DNA from: a bacterium
Lineage (GTDB): Bacteria > CAIJMQ01 > JAADFP01
DNA length: 21,028 bases
Assembly: GCA_027021085.1 (NCBI GenBank)
Contig: JALUVB010000270.1
Span: 1 to 21,028, forward strand
Reading direction: 5' to 3'
A program made the translations under genes and the position numbers. Shown in pieces: positions 12,696 to 21,028 of this stretch. The notes below the pieces were generated by a model that searched no databases, was not told the origin of the DNA, and saw only the letters and a program-made list of their open reading frames with translations. How positions within the stretch are numbered: the stretch's first letter is position 1; the number at the start of each line of letters is the position of its first letter.

Positions 12696-15035
12696 TTATT
12701 CAACTTTCTTTTTCACGACTACCCTGAAGAAATTTTCTACCGGCTCTATCTTTAATATTTCCTGTCCGTCATTCTGCAAACTTTTGGGAACATTTCTTAT
12801 CGGCTCTCCCTCATCAACCCAGACCTCTAAAATATCCCCTAACTTTAACTCTTCCAGCCGGAGCTTTACTTTAACATAATTGATAGGACAGGGGGTTCCC
12901 CGCAGGTCGTAGAGCATGGGTTTTTCCTGGGGCGGTACTTCTTCCTGTTTTGTCTCTTCCGCTTTAAACCTTACGGGAAAATTAAAATTACTATCCATCA
13001 ACGCATAAATCTCCTTTACTTCCCTGTATAGCCTCTCCGCATAATCGTATGCTTTCTTTCTATCTATTTTGCCCGAGACAACATCTGCATAAACCTCAGC
13101 CACATTTTCAAACTGCGGCAAAGAAATACCGGTTTTTACAAACTTATCTACAAAGGCAGCAACCGCTTCCTGCTCGTCGCGGGGATCAACTCCTTTTACT
13201 ACCAGTAAAGCCCTAACTGAATATATTAAGGCATCTCTTATTTCCTGCAGGGCAAAATCTTTTTCCCTAGCTTTTATAAGAGACTGGTTGGCAGACTCCA
13301 GGTCAGATTCTATCATATCTATCACTCCCGCGCCGCACTCTCCCTGGGTCAACCCTTCCAGGGAAAAGTCCTCTGTTCTGCCAAAGTCCACGTAGTAACT
13401 TCTGTCCTCTTCGTAAGGTGGAACAAAGGAGTACTTCTTTACCAAATCCCTCATTATTCTTTTACCTTGCGCGGCAATAAACTGGTAAACATTTCCGTCT
13501 TCCGTATTTTCCTGCAGGATAGCGATAAACTCTCCTATTAATTTGGGGGTAACGCGTGCCGGTACCACTCCGATATGCTGGGCAAGTTTTGTCTTTTCTC
13601 CGGCCAGTTTCCCTCCTATGTATATCCGGTAAAAAGGCACCGTGCGGTTATAGACCTTTCTGGCCAGACCGGAGAGAGCAATGGTTCCGGTGGGATGATG
13701 ACCGCAGGCATTGGGACAGCCATTAATGTTTATCCTTATATCCTTTAATTTTTCAATATCTATACTTCTCCTATTTAACTCGTTTACAATCTCCGGGGCC
13801 AGGGCAATAGCATTGCATATACCCAGATTACAGGTAGTAGCAGCCTTACAGCAAACAATATCCAGGATTGTCTCCGGGAACAAGTAGTCTTTCAGGCAAG
13901 AGTTGACTTCCCGGTAAACAGTATAGATTTTATCCTCCGGCACATTTGCTATTATCAGGTTCTGCCTCTGGGTGGTTCTGAAATTTACCCGGGGCAGGGA
14001 CTCGCCTATGCGGGAGAGGGCAATCAATGTCCCGGCATCAATCTCTCCGAAGGGTATCTTCAACTTGATGTAGCGGTATCCCTGCTGCTTCTGCTTGCCT
14101 GTATTGTACTTGAGAAAAAGCCGGTACTCTGCATCATCTTTGTGTAAGTTCTCCTCTTCCCGGAATTCCGGCAGGGAAGGCAGAGAAGGCAAACTATCTT
14201 TTTCTTTCAAAACTATATGTTCATTCTCCCTGGTGCGCTCCAGTTCCTGGTTATAGAGCTTAACAAAATTTTCCCATCCCATGTCTTTAATTAAAAACCT
14301 TAATCGGTTGTGATACTTGTTTTTTCTATCTCCGTGCTTGTTAAACAGATTTACCAGGGCTTTCACCACATACCCAATCTCTTCTTCCTGCACATTTTCT
14401 TTCAGAACCTTACCCACTGCACTCTTGGCTCCCATTCCTCCCCCGCACAAAACCTTAAAGCTGCCATCTTTCAGCGCAACAATTCCCATATCGTTTACCC
14501 CGCTCCCGGCACAATCCTGTGCACAGCCAGAAAATGCTATCTTGAGCTTGCGGGGAAGCGTGTAGGCTTCATCCAGCGATAACAGGTATTCGCTTAAACT
14601 CCAGACAATTTTATATACCTCGTGGTTTTCCTGGGGACATATCCCGGAAAGATAGCAGGCAGTAATATTCCTCACCGTGTTTCCGCCTCCGCCTCTGGGC
14701 GAAATATCAAATTCTTTCAGGTACTCTATTATCTTTATTGAGTTTTCGTAGGAGACATCGTGTATCTGAATATCCTGCCGGGTGGTAATATGCAGTTTTC
14801 CGTCAGCAAACCTATCCGCCGCTGTGCCTATGGCTTTTAATTGCTGCGGAGTGAGGATACCTGCCGGCACTCTCAACCTGGACATCAAGAAAGCATCTCC
14901 GCGCTGGGAATAATTTCCCCAGGGCACGCGAATACCGCGGAAGAAAGCATCTTTTAATTCGCCGCGCAGAAATTTCTCCAGCGTTTCCCCGTATTTCTGC
15001 GTATCTTCTATGATTTTCTTAGGTAATTTGAACAT
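12696..15035 (-). CDS. Ferredoxin-type siroheme sulfite (nitrite) reductase with helical and TusA C-terminal domains
   Basis: 779 residues. 1-510: two-fold repeated siroheme/[4Fe-4S] reductase core that should reduce sulfite to sulfide. Siroheme and sulfite contacts of E. coli CysI are visible: R53 or R55 in SRLRVPAG, R86 in ITTRQDIQ, R122 in VRN, K163 and K165 in LPRKLK. The usual cluster cysteines are C396, C402, C440, C444 (C-x5-C-x37-C-x3-C). The first repeat carries the same motif, C127, C133, C171, C175. 560-680: an alpha-helical region, perhaps HEPN-like. 706-779: a TusA sulfur-carrier domain with C716 in RGTPCPIN; the usual CPxP second proline is asparagine. Sulfite rather than nitrite is favoured by the flanking sat, cysteine synthase and siroheme genes. 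AAGGAGG precedes the ATG. No flavoprotein partner is seen, so ferredoxin is the likely donor. Confidence 0.9.
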   Translation of the reverse strand: MFKLPKKIIEDTQKYGETLEKFLRGELKDAFFRGIRVPWGNYSQRGDAFLMSRLRVPAGILTPQQLKAIGTAADRFADGKLHITTRQDIQIHDVSYENSIKIIEYLKEFDISPRGGGGNTVRNITACYLSGICPQENHEVYKIVWSLSEYLLSLDEAYTLPRKLKIAFSGCAQDCAGSGVNDMGIVALKDGSFKVLCGGGMGAKSAVGKVLKENVQEEEIGYVVKALVNLFNKHGDRKNKYHNRLRFLIKDMGWENFVKLYNQELERTRENEHIVLKEKDSLPSLPSLPEFREEENLHKDDAEYRLFLKYNTGKQKQQGYRYIKLKIPFGEIDAGTLIALSRIGESLPRVNFRTTQRQNLIIANVPEDKIYTVYREVNSCLKDYLFPETILDIVCCKAATTCNLGICNAIALAPEIVNELNRRSIDIEKLKDIRININGCPNACGHHPTGTIALSGLARKVYNRTVPFYRIYIGGKLAGEKTKLAQHIGVVPARVTPKLIGEFIAILQENTEDGNVYQFIAAQGKRIMRDLVKKYSFVPPYEEDRSYYVDFGRTEDFSLEGLTQGECGAGVIDMIESDLESANQSLIKAREKDFALQEIRDALIYSVRALLVVKGVDPRDEQEAVAAFVDKFVKTGISLPQFENVAEVYADVVSGKIDRKKAYDYAERLYREVKEIYALMDSNFNFPVRFKAEETKQEEVPPQEKPMLYDLRGTPCPINYVKVKLRLEELKLGDILEVWVDEGEPIRNVPKSLQNDGQEILKIEPVENFFRVVVKKKVE

Positions 15036-15047
15036 ATTTTCTCCTCC

Positions 15048-16340
15048 TTAATTCTTTAACCTTTCCAAAGCTACCAGAGAGACACCTATTGTTTTCTCTA
15101 TATCTTCTTCTCCATGGGCAAGCGAAACAAACGAGGCTTCAAACTGGGAAGGGGGGAAGTAGACCCCCTCTGCCAGCATCTGGTGAAAAAAGCGCGCATA
15201 GTGCTCTGTGTTTGACCTGAGAGCTGTTTCATAATCGCAAACTTCTTTTTCCCGGGTAAAAAATACGGTAAACATTGACCCCGCCTGGTTTACCAGTGCA
15301 TCTATTTCCAGCTTCCCTATGTGCTCCCGGATACCTTGCACGAGACGCTCTGCCCTCTTTTTAAGTATGCTGTATGCTTTCTCCCGCGAGAGAATCCTCA
15401 AGGTTGCCAGCCCGGCAGTTACACTGACCGGATTGCCGGACAAGGTGCCTGCCTGATACACCGCACCCCGGGGAGCAAGATTTTCCATGATTTCCCTCTT
15501 CCCGCCAAAAGCACCTATGGGGAAGCCTCCCCCGATGATTTTCCCTAAGCAGGTTAAATCAGGCTTAACCCCGTAAATTTCCTGCGCCCCTCCGTAAGAG
15601 ACGCGAAACCCCGTGATGACTTCGTCGAAGATAAGCACTATGCCGTAACGGTGGCAAATTTCTCTCAACCCCCTTAAAAACTCTTCTTTCGCCTTTACCA
15701 CTCCCATGTTCCCAGAAATCGGCTCAACAATTATGCAGGCTATACTCTCATGCTGCTTCTTAACTACCTCCTCTGCCATTTCCAGGTTGTTATAGGGAAG
15801 AACAAAAGTATGCCGGGTAAAATCAGCCGGGACCCCCGCACTATCCGGTCTGGCAAGAGTCGTAGCCCCTGAACCTGCCTGTACCAGGAGATAATCAGCA
15901 TGCCCATGATACGCACCGGAAAACTTGACCACCTTCGTTCTCCGCGTATAACCCCTTGCCAGGCGAATGGCACTCATACATGCTTCCGTGCCCGAATTCA
16001 CCAGGCGCACCATTTCCATGGAAGGGAAGGCACGGCGAATCTCTTCTACAAGTTCTGTCTCCAGTTTTGTAGGAGCACCAAAACTGGTTCCTTTACCAAC
16101 CGCCTCCCTGACCCTTTCAATCACTTCCGGATGAGCATGGCCTAAAATCAAGGCTCCCCAGGACATGCAGTAATCGATGTAACCCTTCCCTGCAACATCG
16201 TAAATCTTTGCTCCCTTTCCTTTCTCGATAAACAAGGGCACTCCTCCCACTGCCTTAAATGCCCTTACCGGCGAATTTACTCCTCCGGGGATACATTCTC
16301 TTGCCCTATCAAAGAGTTGCTTATTCAATCCCCTATCCAT
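15048..16340 (-). CDS. hemL: Glutamate-1-semialdehyde 2,1-aminomutase
   Basis: Second enzyme of the C5 route to 5-aminolevulinate. 430 residues, full length. The PLP lysine is K267 in [34 protein letters not shown] (114-130) and [12 protein letters not shown] (141-152) are family landmarks, and FDEVITGFR carries the PLP-ring aspartate. The start overlaps hemB by 16 nt and it ends 12 nt before the sulfite reductase, so tetrapyrrole and sulfite reductase are made together. With hemA, hemB, hemC and cobA-hemD it supplies siroheme. Confidence 0.96.
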   Translation of the reverse strand: MDRGLNKQLFDRARECIPGGVNSPVRAFKAVGGVPLFIEKGKGAKIYDVAGKGYIDYCMSWGALILGHAHPEVIERVREAVGKGTSFGAPTKLETELVEEIRRAFPSMEMVRLVNSGTEACMSAIRLARGYTRRTKVVKFSGAYHGHADYLLVQAGSGATTLARPDSAGVPADFTRHTFVLPYNNLEMAEEVVKKQHESIACIIVEPISGNMGVVKAKEEFLRGLREICHRYGIVLIFDEVITGFRVSYGGAQEIYGVKPDLTCLGKIIGGGFPIGAFGGKREIMENLAPRGAVYQAGTLSGNPVSVTAGLATLRILSREKAYSILKKRAERLVQGIREHIGKLEIDALVNQAGSMFTVFFTREKEVCDYETALRSNTEHYARFFHQMLAEGVYFPPSQFEASFVSLAHGEEDIEKTIGVSLVALERLKN

Positions 16341-17314
16341 TCTGCCACTCCTTTTGCCCAGTAGGTAATAATCATGTCCGCTCCCGCCCTTTTTATCGAG
16401 GTCAGGATTTCCAGTACTGCCTTCTTCTCCTCAATCCAGCTCTTTTGAGCTGCTGCCTTTACCATGCTATATTCTCCGCTCACACTGTAAGCAGAGAGAG
16501 GAAAATTAAATGCTTCCTTCACTCTCCTGATTACATCCAGATAGGAAAGAGCCGGTTTAACCATTACTATGTCCGCTCCCTCTTTTACGTCTGCTTCCAC
16601 TTCCCTTAGCGCCTCTTCCCAGTTGTGGTAATCCATCTGGTAGCTGCTTCTGTCTCCAAAGCGGGGAGAGGAATCAGCCGCTTCTCTAAACGGCCCATAA
16701 AATGCGGAAGCATACTTTGCTGCATAGGACATTATGGCTACATTCCTGTATCCGTTTCCATCCAGCGCCTCTCTTATCGCATTTACCTGCCCATCCATCA
16801 TGGCTGAGGGAGCCACCATATCTGCCCCGGCCCCAGCCTGCGAGAGGGCAATCTTCCCTAATATTTTTAGCGTTTTATCGTTGTCTATCTCAAACCTCCC
16901 GCTTTCTTTATTTTCATATCCAATAATTCCACAATGTCCATGCCTGGTATAACTGCATAGACAAACATCCGTTATCACGCCCAGGTCAGGAAATTCTTTC
17001 TTTATCTCCCGCACTGCTCTCTGCACCACCCCTTCCTGATGGTAGGCAGAAGAAGCAATCTCATCCTTGCTTTCAGGCACGCCAAAGATGAGCACGGCAG
17101 GGATACCGAGTTTTTTCACTTCTTCTACTTCCCGCTTCAAACTGTCAACAGAAAACCGATAAACTCCCGGCATGGAAGGAATCTCTTCTTTTCTTCCCTT
17201 TCCCTCCACTACAAAAATTGGCAGTATAAGGTCGCTTACTAAAAGCGTATTCTCCCGCAATAATTCCCTGAAAAACCCCTTGCTTCTCAAACGTCTCAGG
17301 CGAGTAAATTCCAT
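16325..17314 (-). CDS. hemB: Porphobilinogen synthase (5-aminolevulinate dehydratase)
   Basis: Joins two 5-aminolevulinates to porphobilinogen. 329 residues, full length. The Schiff-base lysines are K200 ([15 protein letters not shown]) and K253 ([10 protein letters not shown]). The metal site is the three-cysteine zinc type: C118, C120, C128 in [13 protein letters not shown], as in E. coli, not the aspartate-rich magnesium type. The start lies 19 nt inside the cobA-hemD gene, with a GGAGG site; the end overlaps hemL by 16 nt. Confidence 0.96.
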   Translation of the reverse strand: MEFTRLRRLRSKGFFRELLRENTLLVSDLILPIFVVEGKGRKEEIPSMPGVYRFSVDSLKREVEEVKKLGIPAVLIFGVPESKDEIASSAYHQEGVVQRAVREIKKEFPDLGVITDVCLCSYTRHGHCGIIGYENKESGRFEIDNDKTLKILGKIALSQAGAGADMVAPSAMMDGQVNAIREALDGNGYRNVAIMSYAAKYASAFYGPFREAADSSPRFGDRSSYQMDYHNWEEALREVEADVKEGADIVMVKPALSYLDVIRRVKEAFNFPLSAYSVSGEYSMVKAAAQKSWIEEKKAVLEILTSIKRAGADMIITYWAKGVAEWIGD

Positions 17315-18702
17315 TTGCGTGCTTCCCTCCTGGTTACCGGCCCTATCGTTCTTACCTTAATTTTTTGTGCTGGCCTGCCATACCTCTTTACGAAATTACG
17401 CACCGTGGAAGGGCTGGTAAATACTATTTCATCAAAGAAATCAAAATCCAGGTCCGGTAAATTATCCGGCATTACATTATGATAAGCCACACAGGGAACA
17501 ACCCGGGCAGAAAGGTTTCTCAAGCCTTCCGTTAATCCCTTATCTGCAATATCAGAACGGGGGAGAAGAATACTGGCTCCTTTAATCCCCTTTTTCTTAA
17601 ATTCCATAATCAGCCCCCGGGAAGATTCTTTCTCGGGCACGAGGTCTGCAGAAATGCCATATTCTCTTAATTTCCCCGCGGTAGAACCTCCGATAGCCGC
17701 TATTTTTACCCCTTTAAGCACCCGCGCATCAAGCCCCATTTTGAAAAGCTCCCGGAAAAAATACAGCACCCCAAAGCGGCTGGAAAAAACAATCCAGTCA
17801 AAAGATTCTGCCTTCTTGATTAAGTCATCCATTTCCCTGTAGTCTTTCAGCGGCTTTATCTCAATTAAGGGAAGATGAAAGATTACTCCCTTCTCAAAAA
17901 ACCTCTCTGAAGATATGCCGGTAAAAAGAATTTTCTTGCTCCTCCTGAACCAATTAAAACTTCTTTCCTTCTTTACCACTTCGCCAATAATCACTATTGC
18001 CGGGGCAGAAATTTTCTCCGCCGCAGCTTTCTCATAAATCCCCTCCAGGCTGCCTACAACAAGCTTCTGCCCCATATCACTCACCCGGGAAATAACCGCT
18101 GCCGGCGTTTCCGGCTTCTTTCCGCAGAGAATCAAGATCTCTGTCAGGGAAGACAGGTTTTCCACTGCCATGTACAGGACAATAGTATCTACCCGAGCAA
18201 CTTCCTTCCAATCAATATACCCTCCCTCTTTCCGGGGGGCTTCATGTCCGGTGGCAAACAACACAGCAGAAGAGATACCCCGGGCAGTAAGGGGAATACC
18301 GCTAAAACAGGCAGCAGCGCTTGCCGCTGTAACTCCCGGGATAACAGAAAATTCTATCCTGTTTTTAGCCAAAGCCTCCATTTCTTCCGCTGCCCTTCCA
18401 AATATAGAAGGGTCTCCGCTCTTTAGCCGCACCACCCTTTTCCCTTCCTTTGCTTTTTCCACCATTAACTCGTTTATCTTATCCTGCCTTGCATTATAAT
18501 CACGGCTGCCTTTTTTTCCCCCTAACAACTCCTCCGCACAGATTTGCTCTGCTCCCGCATCCGCGTGCTGCAAAATCGCCCTGCCCACGAGCCCATCATA
18601 AATAACCACTTCTGCCTGCTGCAAAATCTTCAGCCCCTTCCAGGTAATCAAACCAGGGTCACCGGGCCCTGCTCCCACCAGGAACACCTTGCCTTTAGCC
18701 AT
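17296..18702 (-). CDS. cobA-hemD: Uroporphyrinogen-III C-methyltransferase / uroporphyrinogen-III synthase fusion
   Basis: A 468-residue bifunctional enzyme that closes hydroxymethylbilane to uroporphyrinogen III (HemD) and methylates it to precorrin-2 (CobA/SUMT). Residues 1-245 are [16 protein letters not shown] at 9-20, [14 protein letters not shown] at 90-103, ATGHE at 150-154. Residues 255-468 are HemD, with the family-typical IVFSSRFGV and [10 protein letters not shown] segments. The fusion is common in Clostridia and deltaproteobacteria-like genomes. It begins 8 nt inside hemC and ends 19 nt inside hemB. CobA activity pushes the pathway toward siroheme or B12 rather than heme. The dehydrogenase/chelatase that finishes siroheme is not in this window. 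Confidence 0.95.
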   Translation of the reverse strand: MAKGKVFLVGAGPGDPGLITWKGLKILQQAEVVIYDGLVGRAILQHADAGAEQICAEELLGGKKGSRDYNARQDKINELMVEKAKEGKRVVRLKSGDPSIFGRAAEEMEALAKNRIEFSVIPGVTAASAAACFSGIPLTARGISSAVLFATGHEAPRKEGGYIDWKEVARVDTIVLYMAVENLSSLTEILILCGKKPETPAAVISRVSDMGQKLVVGSLEGIYEKAAAEKISAPAIVIIGEVVKKERSFNWFRRSKKILFTGISSERFFEKGVIFHLPLIEIKPLKDYREMDDLIKKAESFDWIVFSSRFGVLYFFRELFKMGLDARVLKGVKIAAIGGSTAGKLREYGISADLVPEKESSRGLIMEFKKKGIKGASILLPRSDIADKGLTEGLRNLSARVVPCVAYHNVMPDNLPDLDFDFFDEIVFTSPSTVRNFVKRYGRPAQKIKVRTIGPVTRREARKWNLLA

Positions 18703-19396
18703 TTATTCTCCCAAAAAACGTAATTAACTCCCTATCTTCCTTCCTCGTTTCCACTGCCAGCCGTCCCTGCAAGGGATGGGGAGTAAGAATCCGGAAAGGT
18801 ATCCTCTGGCTTATTCTATCCTCCAGCCCCAGACGAATCAGCCCCGCCGCAGCCAGCACCAGTGCCTCGTATTCACCCCTGTCTAACTTTTCAATTCTTT
18901 CCTCGATATTTCCCCGGATATCGGTTACCTTTATGTCCGGCCGGTATCTCTTTATCGCCTCCTTGCGCCGCACGCTTGAAGTTCCCAGGCGTATCCCGGG
19001 GGGGAGCTTCTCCAAAGACCCCGCTGATTTCAGGGAAGGATGCACCACCAATACATCGTATGGGTCTATTGAGCGGGTTAAAGCAGCAATAACCAATCCC
19101 TCGGGTATTCTCTCAGGCAAATCCTTGGCACTGTGCACAGCAACATCTATCTCCTTATCCAGCAGAGCCCTCTCAATGGTGCCGGTAAAGAAATCCGTCC
19201 CATCCACCCGGGAAATGGGGGTTTCTTTATCCAGATCTCCCCGGGTATTATACACTTTCACCTCAAACTCAATCTTTCCTTTCCCCAATAACCCCAGCAC
19301 CTCCTCAACCTGCTTTCTGGCTAACCGGCTGGGACGCGTGCCAACTCTAAGCCTGGGATATTGGGCACTAAAGGCGGGGTATCCATGCGAGACCAT
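18695..19396 (-). CDS. hemC: Hydroxymethylbilane synthase, short form lacking domain 3
   Basis: Porphobilinogen deaminase, but only 233 residues instead of about 300. Domains 1 and 2 are well conserved: RVGTRPSRLARKQ at 17-29, HSAKDLPE at 88-95 with the catalytic aspartate D92, GTSSVRRKEAIKRYRPDIKV at 138-157, DIRGN and LAAAGLIRLGLEDRI. The protein stops after PLQGRLAVETRKEDRELITFF, where domain 3 should begin. The cysteine that holds the dipyrromethane cofactor (in a GGC-x-x-P motif) is therefore absent. cobA-hemD begins 8 nt before the stop, so no room exists for the missing part. The ATG at 19396 lies 76 nt inside hemA with GGAG just upstream; no later in-frame start precedes the domain. 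Either the lineage uses a reduced enzyme or activity is impaired. Confidence 0.88.
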   Translation of the reverse strand: MVSHGYPAFSAQYPRLRVGTRPSRLARKQVEEVLGLLGKGKIEFEVKVYNTRGDLDKETPISRVDGTDFFTGTIERALLDKEIDVAVHSAKDLPERIPEGLVIAALTRSIDPYDVLVVHPSLKSAGSLEKLPPGIRLGTSSVRRKEAIKRYRPDIKVTDIRGNIEERIEKLDRGEYEALVLAAAGLIRLGLEDRISQRIPFRILTPHPLQGRLAVETRKEDRELITFFGRING

Positions 19397-20373
19397 AATT
19401 TCTCCGTTTCCTCCTTAATAATTATCCTTGCTTTCTCCGCTTCCTTCTTTCTCATTTTATAATTCTCTGCAATAATCAAATGGAGAGTATCCAGGTCGTA
19501 TAAAAAGACATTATCCACACCCTTTATCCGCGGGTCTATATCACGAGGCAGGGCCAGGTCCATCATGCACAACGGCTCTTTTCTGTTTTTCATTACTTCC
19601 TGCACCAGTTCTTTTTTCAAGATTAAATGCGGGCTGGAGGTGGCGCTGATAACGATATCCGCACTTTCAACCTCCTTCTCCAGGTGGTCAAACCTTACCG
19701 CTTTCCCACCTATCCTTTCGGCAAGTTCCACTGCTTTCTCGTAGGTGCGGTTTGCCACAAAAGTTCCTGATATACCCTTCTGCATTAAATACTTCACCAC
19801 CAGTTCACCCACCTTGCCGGTTCCAATAATCAAGATTCTCTTGCCTTCCAATTCTCCCCATAAGTTCTCCAGCATCTTCAGGGCTACACTCCCCACCGAG
19901 ACATTTCCCGCCGAGATTTTAGTCTTCCGGCGTACAATCTTCCCCACTTCCATTGCTTTCTGAAACAATTTATTAAAGTGCCGACCGGTGCTTCCTGCCT
20001 GCTTTGCCTGGAAATAAGCCTCCTTCACCTGGGATAGAATCTGGTTTTCTCCCATGACCTGGGAATCCACCCCGCTGGCCACGGAAAAAAGATGCCTCAC
20101 CACATCTTTATTTTCCAGGAAATAAAAATACTCCGGGAGATAATCCTGCAAATGCAGTTCCTCTTGCAAAAATTCCCGCGCTGCACCCGGAGAAGCTGCA
20201 GCAACATACACTTCTGTGCGATTGCAGGTAGAAAGAATTACCAGTTCATCAATTACTTCACTCCCGGAAAATTTAACCAACATTTGTTCCACCTTCCGGC
20301 GAGAAAAGGAAAACCTCTCCCGCACCTTTAAAGGCGCACTCCGGTAATTTATTCCCCAGAGGACAAGATTCAT
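19321..20373 (-). CDS. hemA: Glutamyl-tRNA reductase, short form lacking the dimerisation domain
   Basis: First enzyme of the C5 route, reducing glutamyl-tRNA to glutamate-1-semialdehyde with NADPH. 350 residues against the usual 410-440. The catalytic cysteine is C50 in LSTCNRTEVY; GENQILSQVKEAY at 108-120 and the nucleotide loop IGTGKVGE at 183-190 are intact. The connecting helix (MRKKEAEKARIIIKEETEKL) is present, but the chain ends about 20 residues later, so the roughly 100-residue C-terminal dimerisation domain is missing. The last 76 nt overlap hemC. GGAGG precedes the ATG, which overlaps the JAMM gene stop by 1 nt. Confidence 0.92.
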   Translation of the reverse strand: MNLVLWGINYRSAPLKVRERFSFSRRKVEQMLVKFSGSEVIDELVILSTCNRTEVYVAAASPGAAREFLQEELHLQDYLPEYFYFLENKDVVRHLFSVASGVDSQVMGENQILSQVKEAYFQAKQAGSTGRHFNKLFQKAMEVGKIVRRKTKISAGNVSVGSVALKMLENLWGELEGKRILIIGTGKVGELVVKYLMQKGISGTFVANRTYEKAVELAERIGGKAVRFDHLEKEVESADIVISATSSPHLILKKELVQEVMKNRKEPLCMMDLALPRDIDPRIKGVDNVFLYDLDTLHLIIAENYKMRKKEAEKARIIIKEETEKLWSRMDTPPLVPNIPGLELARVPAG

Positions 20374-20786
20374 TATTCCTCCTCGATTATTTGCAGCTCT
20401 TCTTCGCTAATCTTATTATCCTTTATCCTGAATGACCTTACCTCCTTCACCTCCCCTGCAAAGAGAGATAAGATTAAATAAGAAGCATCCGGATAAAAAG
20501 CCAACTCCAAATCCCTCCGGGAGGGATAGGCAACCGTATTAATATGCGAGTGATAAATAGCTACCATCTCCAGGTTAAGCTGTCGCATCTCCTTAAAAAC
20601 CCGCAATTGCTCCTCAGGCTTCATAAAGTAACATATCTGCGGCTTATCCGAGACATTTTCCATGGGGTACACCTTCTCCACCACTCCATCCTTACCGGAT
20701 AGTATCCCGCAGGCTTCGTAGGGGTACCCCTTTTTACAATGCTCTATAATCTTTTGATACTCTGATTTTTTTATTTTAATTCCCAT
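20373..20786 (-). CDS. JAMM/M67-family zinc metallopeptidase (Mec+/RadC-like Mov34 fold)
   Basis: A 137-residue single-domain JAB1/MPN+ peptidase. All metal and catalytic residues are present: E24 in [10 protein letters not shown]79 and H81 in YHSH, S89 and D92, giving H-x-H-x7-S-x2-D. Bacterial proteins of this size, such as Mec+ of Mycobacterium, QbsD and HcyD, cut after the Gly-Gly of ubiquitin-like sulfur carriers, either to expose the terminus for activation or to release cysteine from CysO. The ATG at 20786 has an AGGAAG site; a start at 20816 would lie inside sat. It overlaps sat by 11 nt and hemA by 1 nt. The three tail-blocked carriers in this window are its obvious candidate substrates. 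Confidence 0.92.
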   Translation of the reverse strand: MGIKIKKSEYQKIIEHCKKGYPYEACGILSGKDGVVEKVYPMENVSDKPQICYFMKPEEQLRVFKEMRQLNLEMVAIYHSHINTVAYPSRRDLELAFYPDASYLILSLFAGEVKEVRSFRIKDNKISEEELQIIEEE

Positions 20787-21028
20787 TTTCACTTCCTTTC
20801 TGTCTCCACCATTCAATCAAGATATTAGATACCTCCGGCCGGGTAAATTCAACCGGTGGTATTTCACCTGCCCTTAACAATTCCCTCACCTTTGTACCGC
20901 TGAGAGAAAAGTGCTCTTTTTCCGTATGGGGACAGGTTTTATGGGAAACTATCCCCTGGCATTTCCTGCAGTAAAAAGTATAGCTGAAACATAAAGGAAC
21001 AATCCCTACTTCCTCAGGGGAAAACTCA
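20776..21028 (-). CDS. sat: Sulfate adenylyltransferase (ATP sulfurylase), C-terminal part; 5' end outside the window
   Basis: The last 83 codons plus stop, read by translating the minus strand from the window edge. The C-terminus has [17 protein letters not shown], the zinc-binding cysteine segment of the single-chain Sat found in sulfate reducers and many other bacteria, then [17 protein letters not shown] and [15 protein letters not shown], which are diagnostic of this enzyme. It activates sulfate to APS with ATP (or makes ATP from APS in oxidisers). The stop lies 11 nt inside the JAMM gene. Its lead position with the siroheme and sulfite reductase genes points to sulfate assimilation; the APS-reducing step must be encoded elsewhere or upstream. 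Confidence 0.93.
   Translation of the reverse strand, partial: EFSPEEVGIVPLCFSYTFYCRKCQGIVSHKTCPHTEKEHFSLSGTKVRELLRAGEIPPVEFTRPEVSNILIEWWRQKGSENGN

Noticed and set aside
18690-18760. Frameshift at a T6 run hiding HemC domain 3
   Set aside because: cobA begins 8 nt before the hemC stop, so no downstream DNA could encode the missing domain in any frame.

Overview
Every gene I can support lies on the minus strand, so the biology reads from position 21028 down to 92. The window looks like a sulfur-assimilation and sulfur-trafficking region of an uncultivated anaerobic bacterium. Evidence for anaerobic life: a DUF39 homocysteine-biosynthesis protein with NIL/ferredoxin partners, a Thi4 thiazole synthase, and oxygen-sensitive Fe-S proteins. 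Evidence for a thermophile or thermophile-related lineage: a TtuA/TtuB tRNA thiolation pair. A pseudopilin of the type expanded in Planctomycetes/Lentisphaerae/Omnitrophota-like genomes and heptanucleotide simple repeats in the two intergenic spacers fit a candidate-phylum genome. The exact phylum is a guess.

Upstream half (21028 to 7331), a tightly packed probable operon: the C-terminal end of ATP sulfurylase (sat), a JAMM/M67 metallopeptidase, the precorrin-2/siroheme branch genes hemA, hemC, cobA-hemD fusion, hemB and hemL, a ferredoxin-type sulfite reductase with a C-terminal TusA domain, a ThiS-cysteine synthase fusion, threonine synthase, a MoaD(CysO-like)-E1 fusion, a stand-alone NIL protein, a small unknown ORF, and the DUF39 homocysteine-biosynthesis protein. 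Together these read as sulfate activation, siroheme supply, sulfite to sulfide, and loading of sulfur on ubiquitin-like carriers or directly into cysteine and homocysteine. An APS/PAPS-reducing enzyme and a precorrin-2 dehydrogenase/ferrochelatase are not in the window.

Spacer 6944-7330 holds no convincing gene. It contains several families of short tandem and inverted repeats, some shared with the non-coding stretch at 1-91.

Downstream half (6943 to 92): a type II/IV pseudopilin, a PP-loop thiolase-like protein with an NFACT-R-like C-terminus, an RseC-family membrane protein, TtuA, a TtuB-like carrier, a NIL-ferredoxin protein, an Rrf2 regulator with three IscR-like cysteines, Thi4, a DUF6775-like protein and an IscS-type cysteine desulfurase. 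Most neighbours overlap by 4 nt or are separated by under 20 nt. This half delivers cysteine-derived or sulfide-derived sulfur to tRNA and thiamin, with a probable Fe-S or cysteine sensing regulator.

The most striking feature is that all three ubiquitin-like sulfur carriers in the window have their Gly-Gly end blocked: one by four extra residues, one by an E1 enzyme and one by cysteine synthase. A complete JAMM peptidase is encoded in the same run. This looks like a fused, protease-dependent relative of the CysO/Mec+/MoeZ/CysM system. Also unusual: the sulfite reductase carries a complete cysteine cluster motif in both pseudo-repeats, and HemC and HemA both lack their C-terminal domains.
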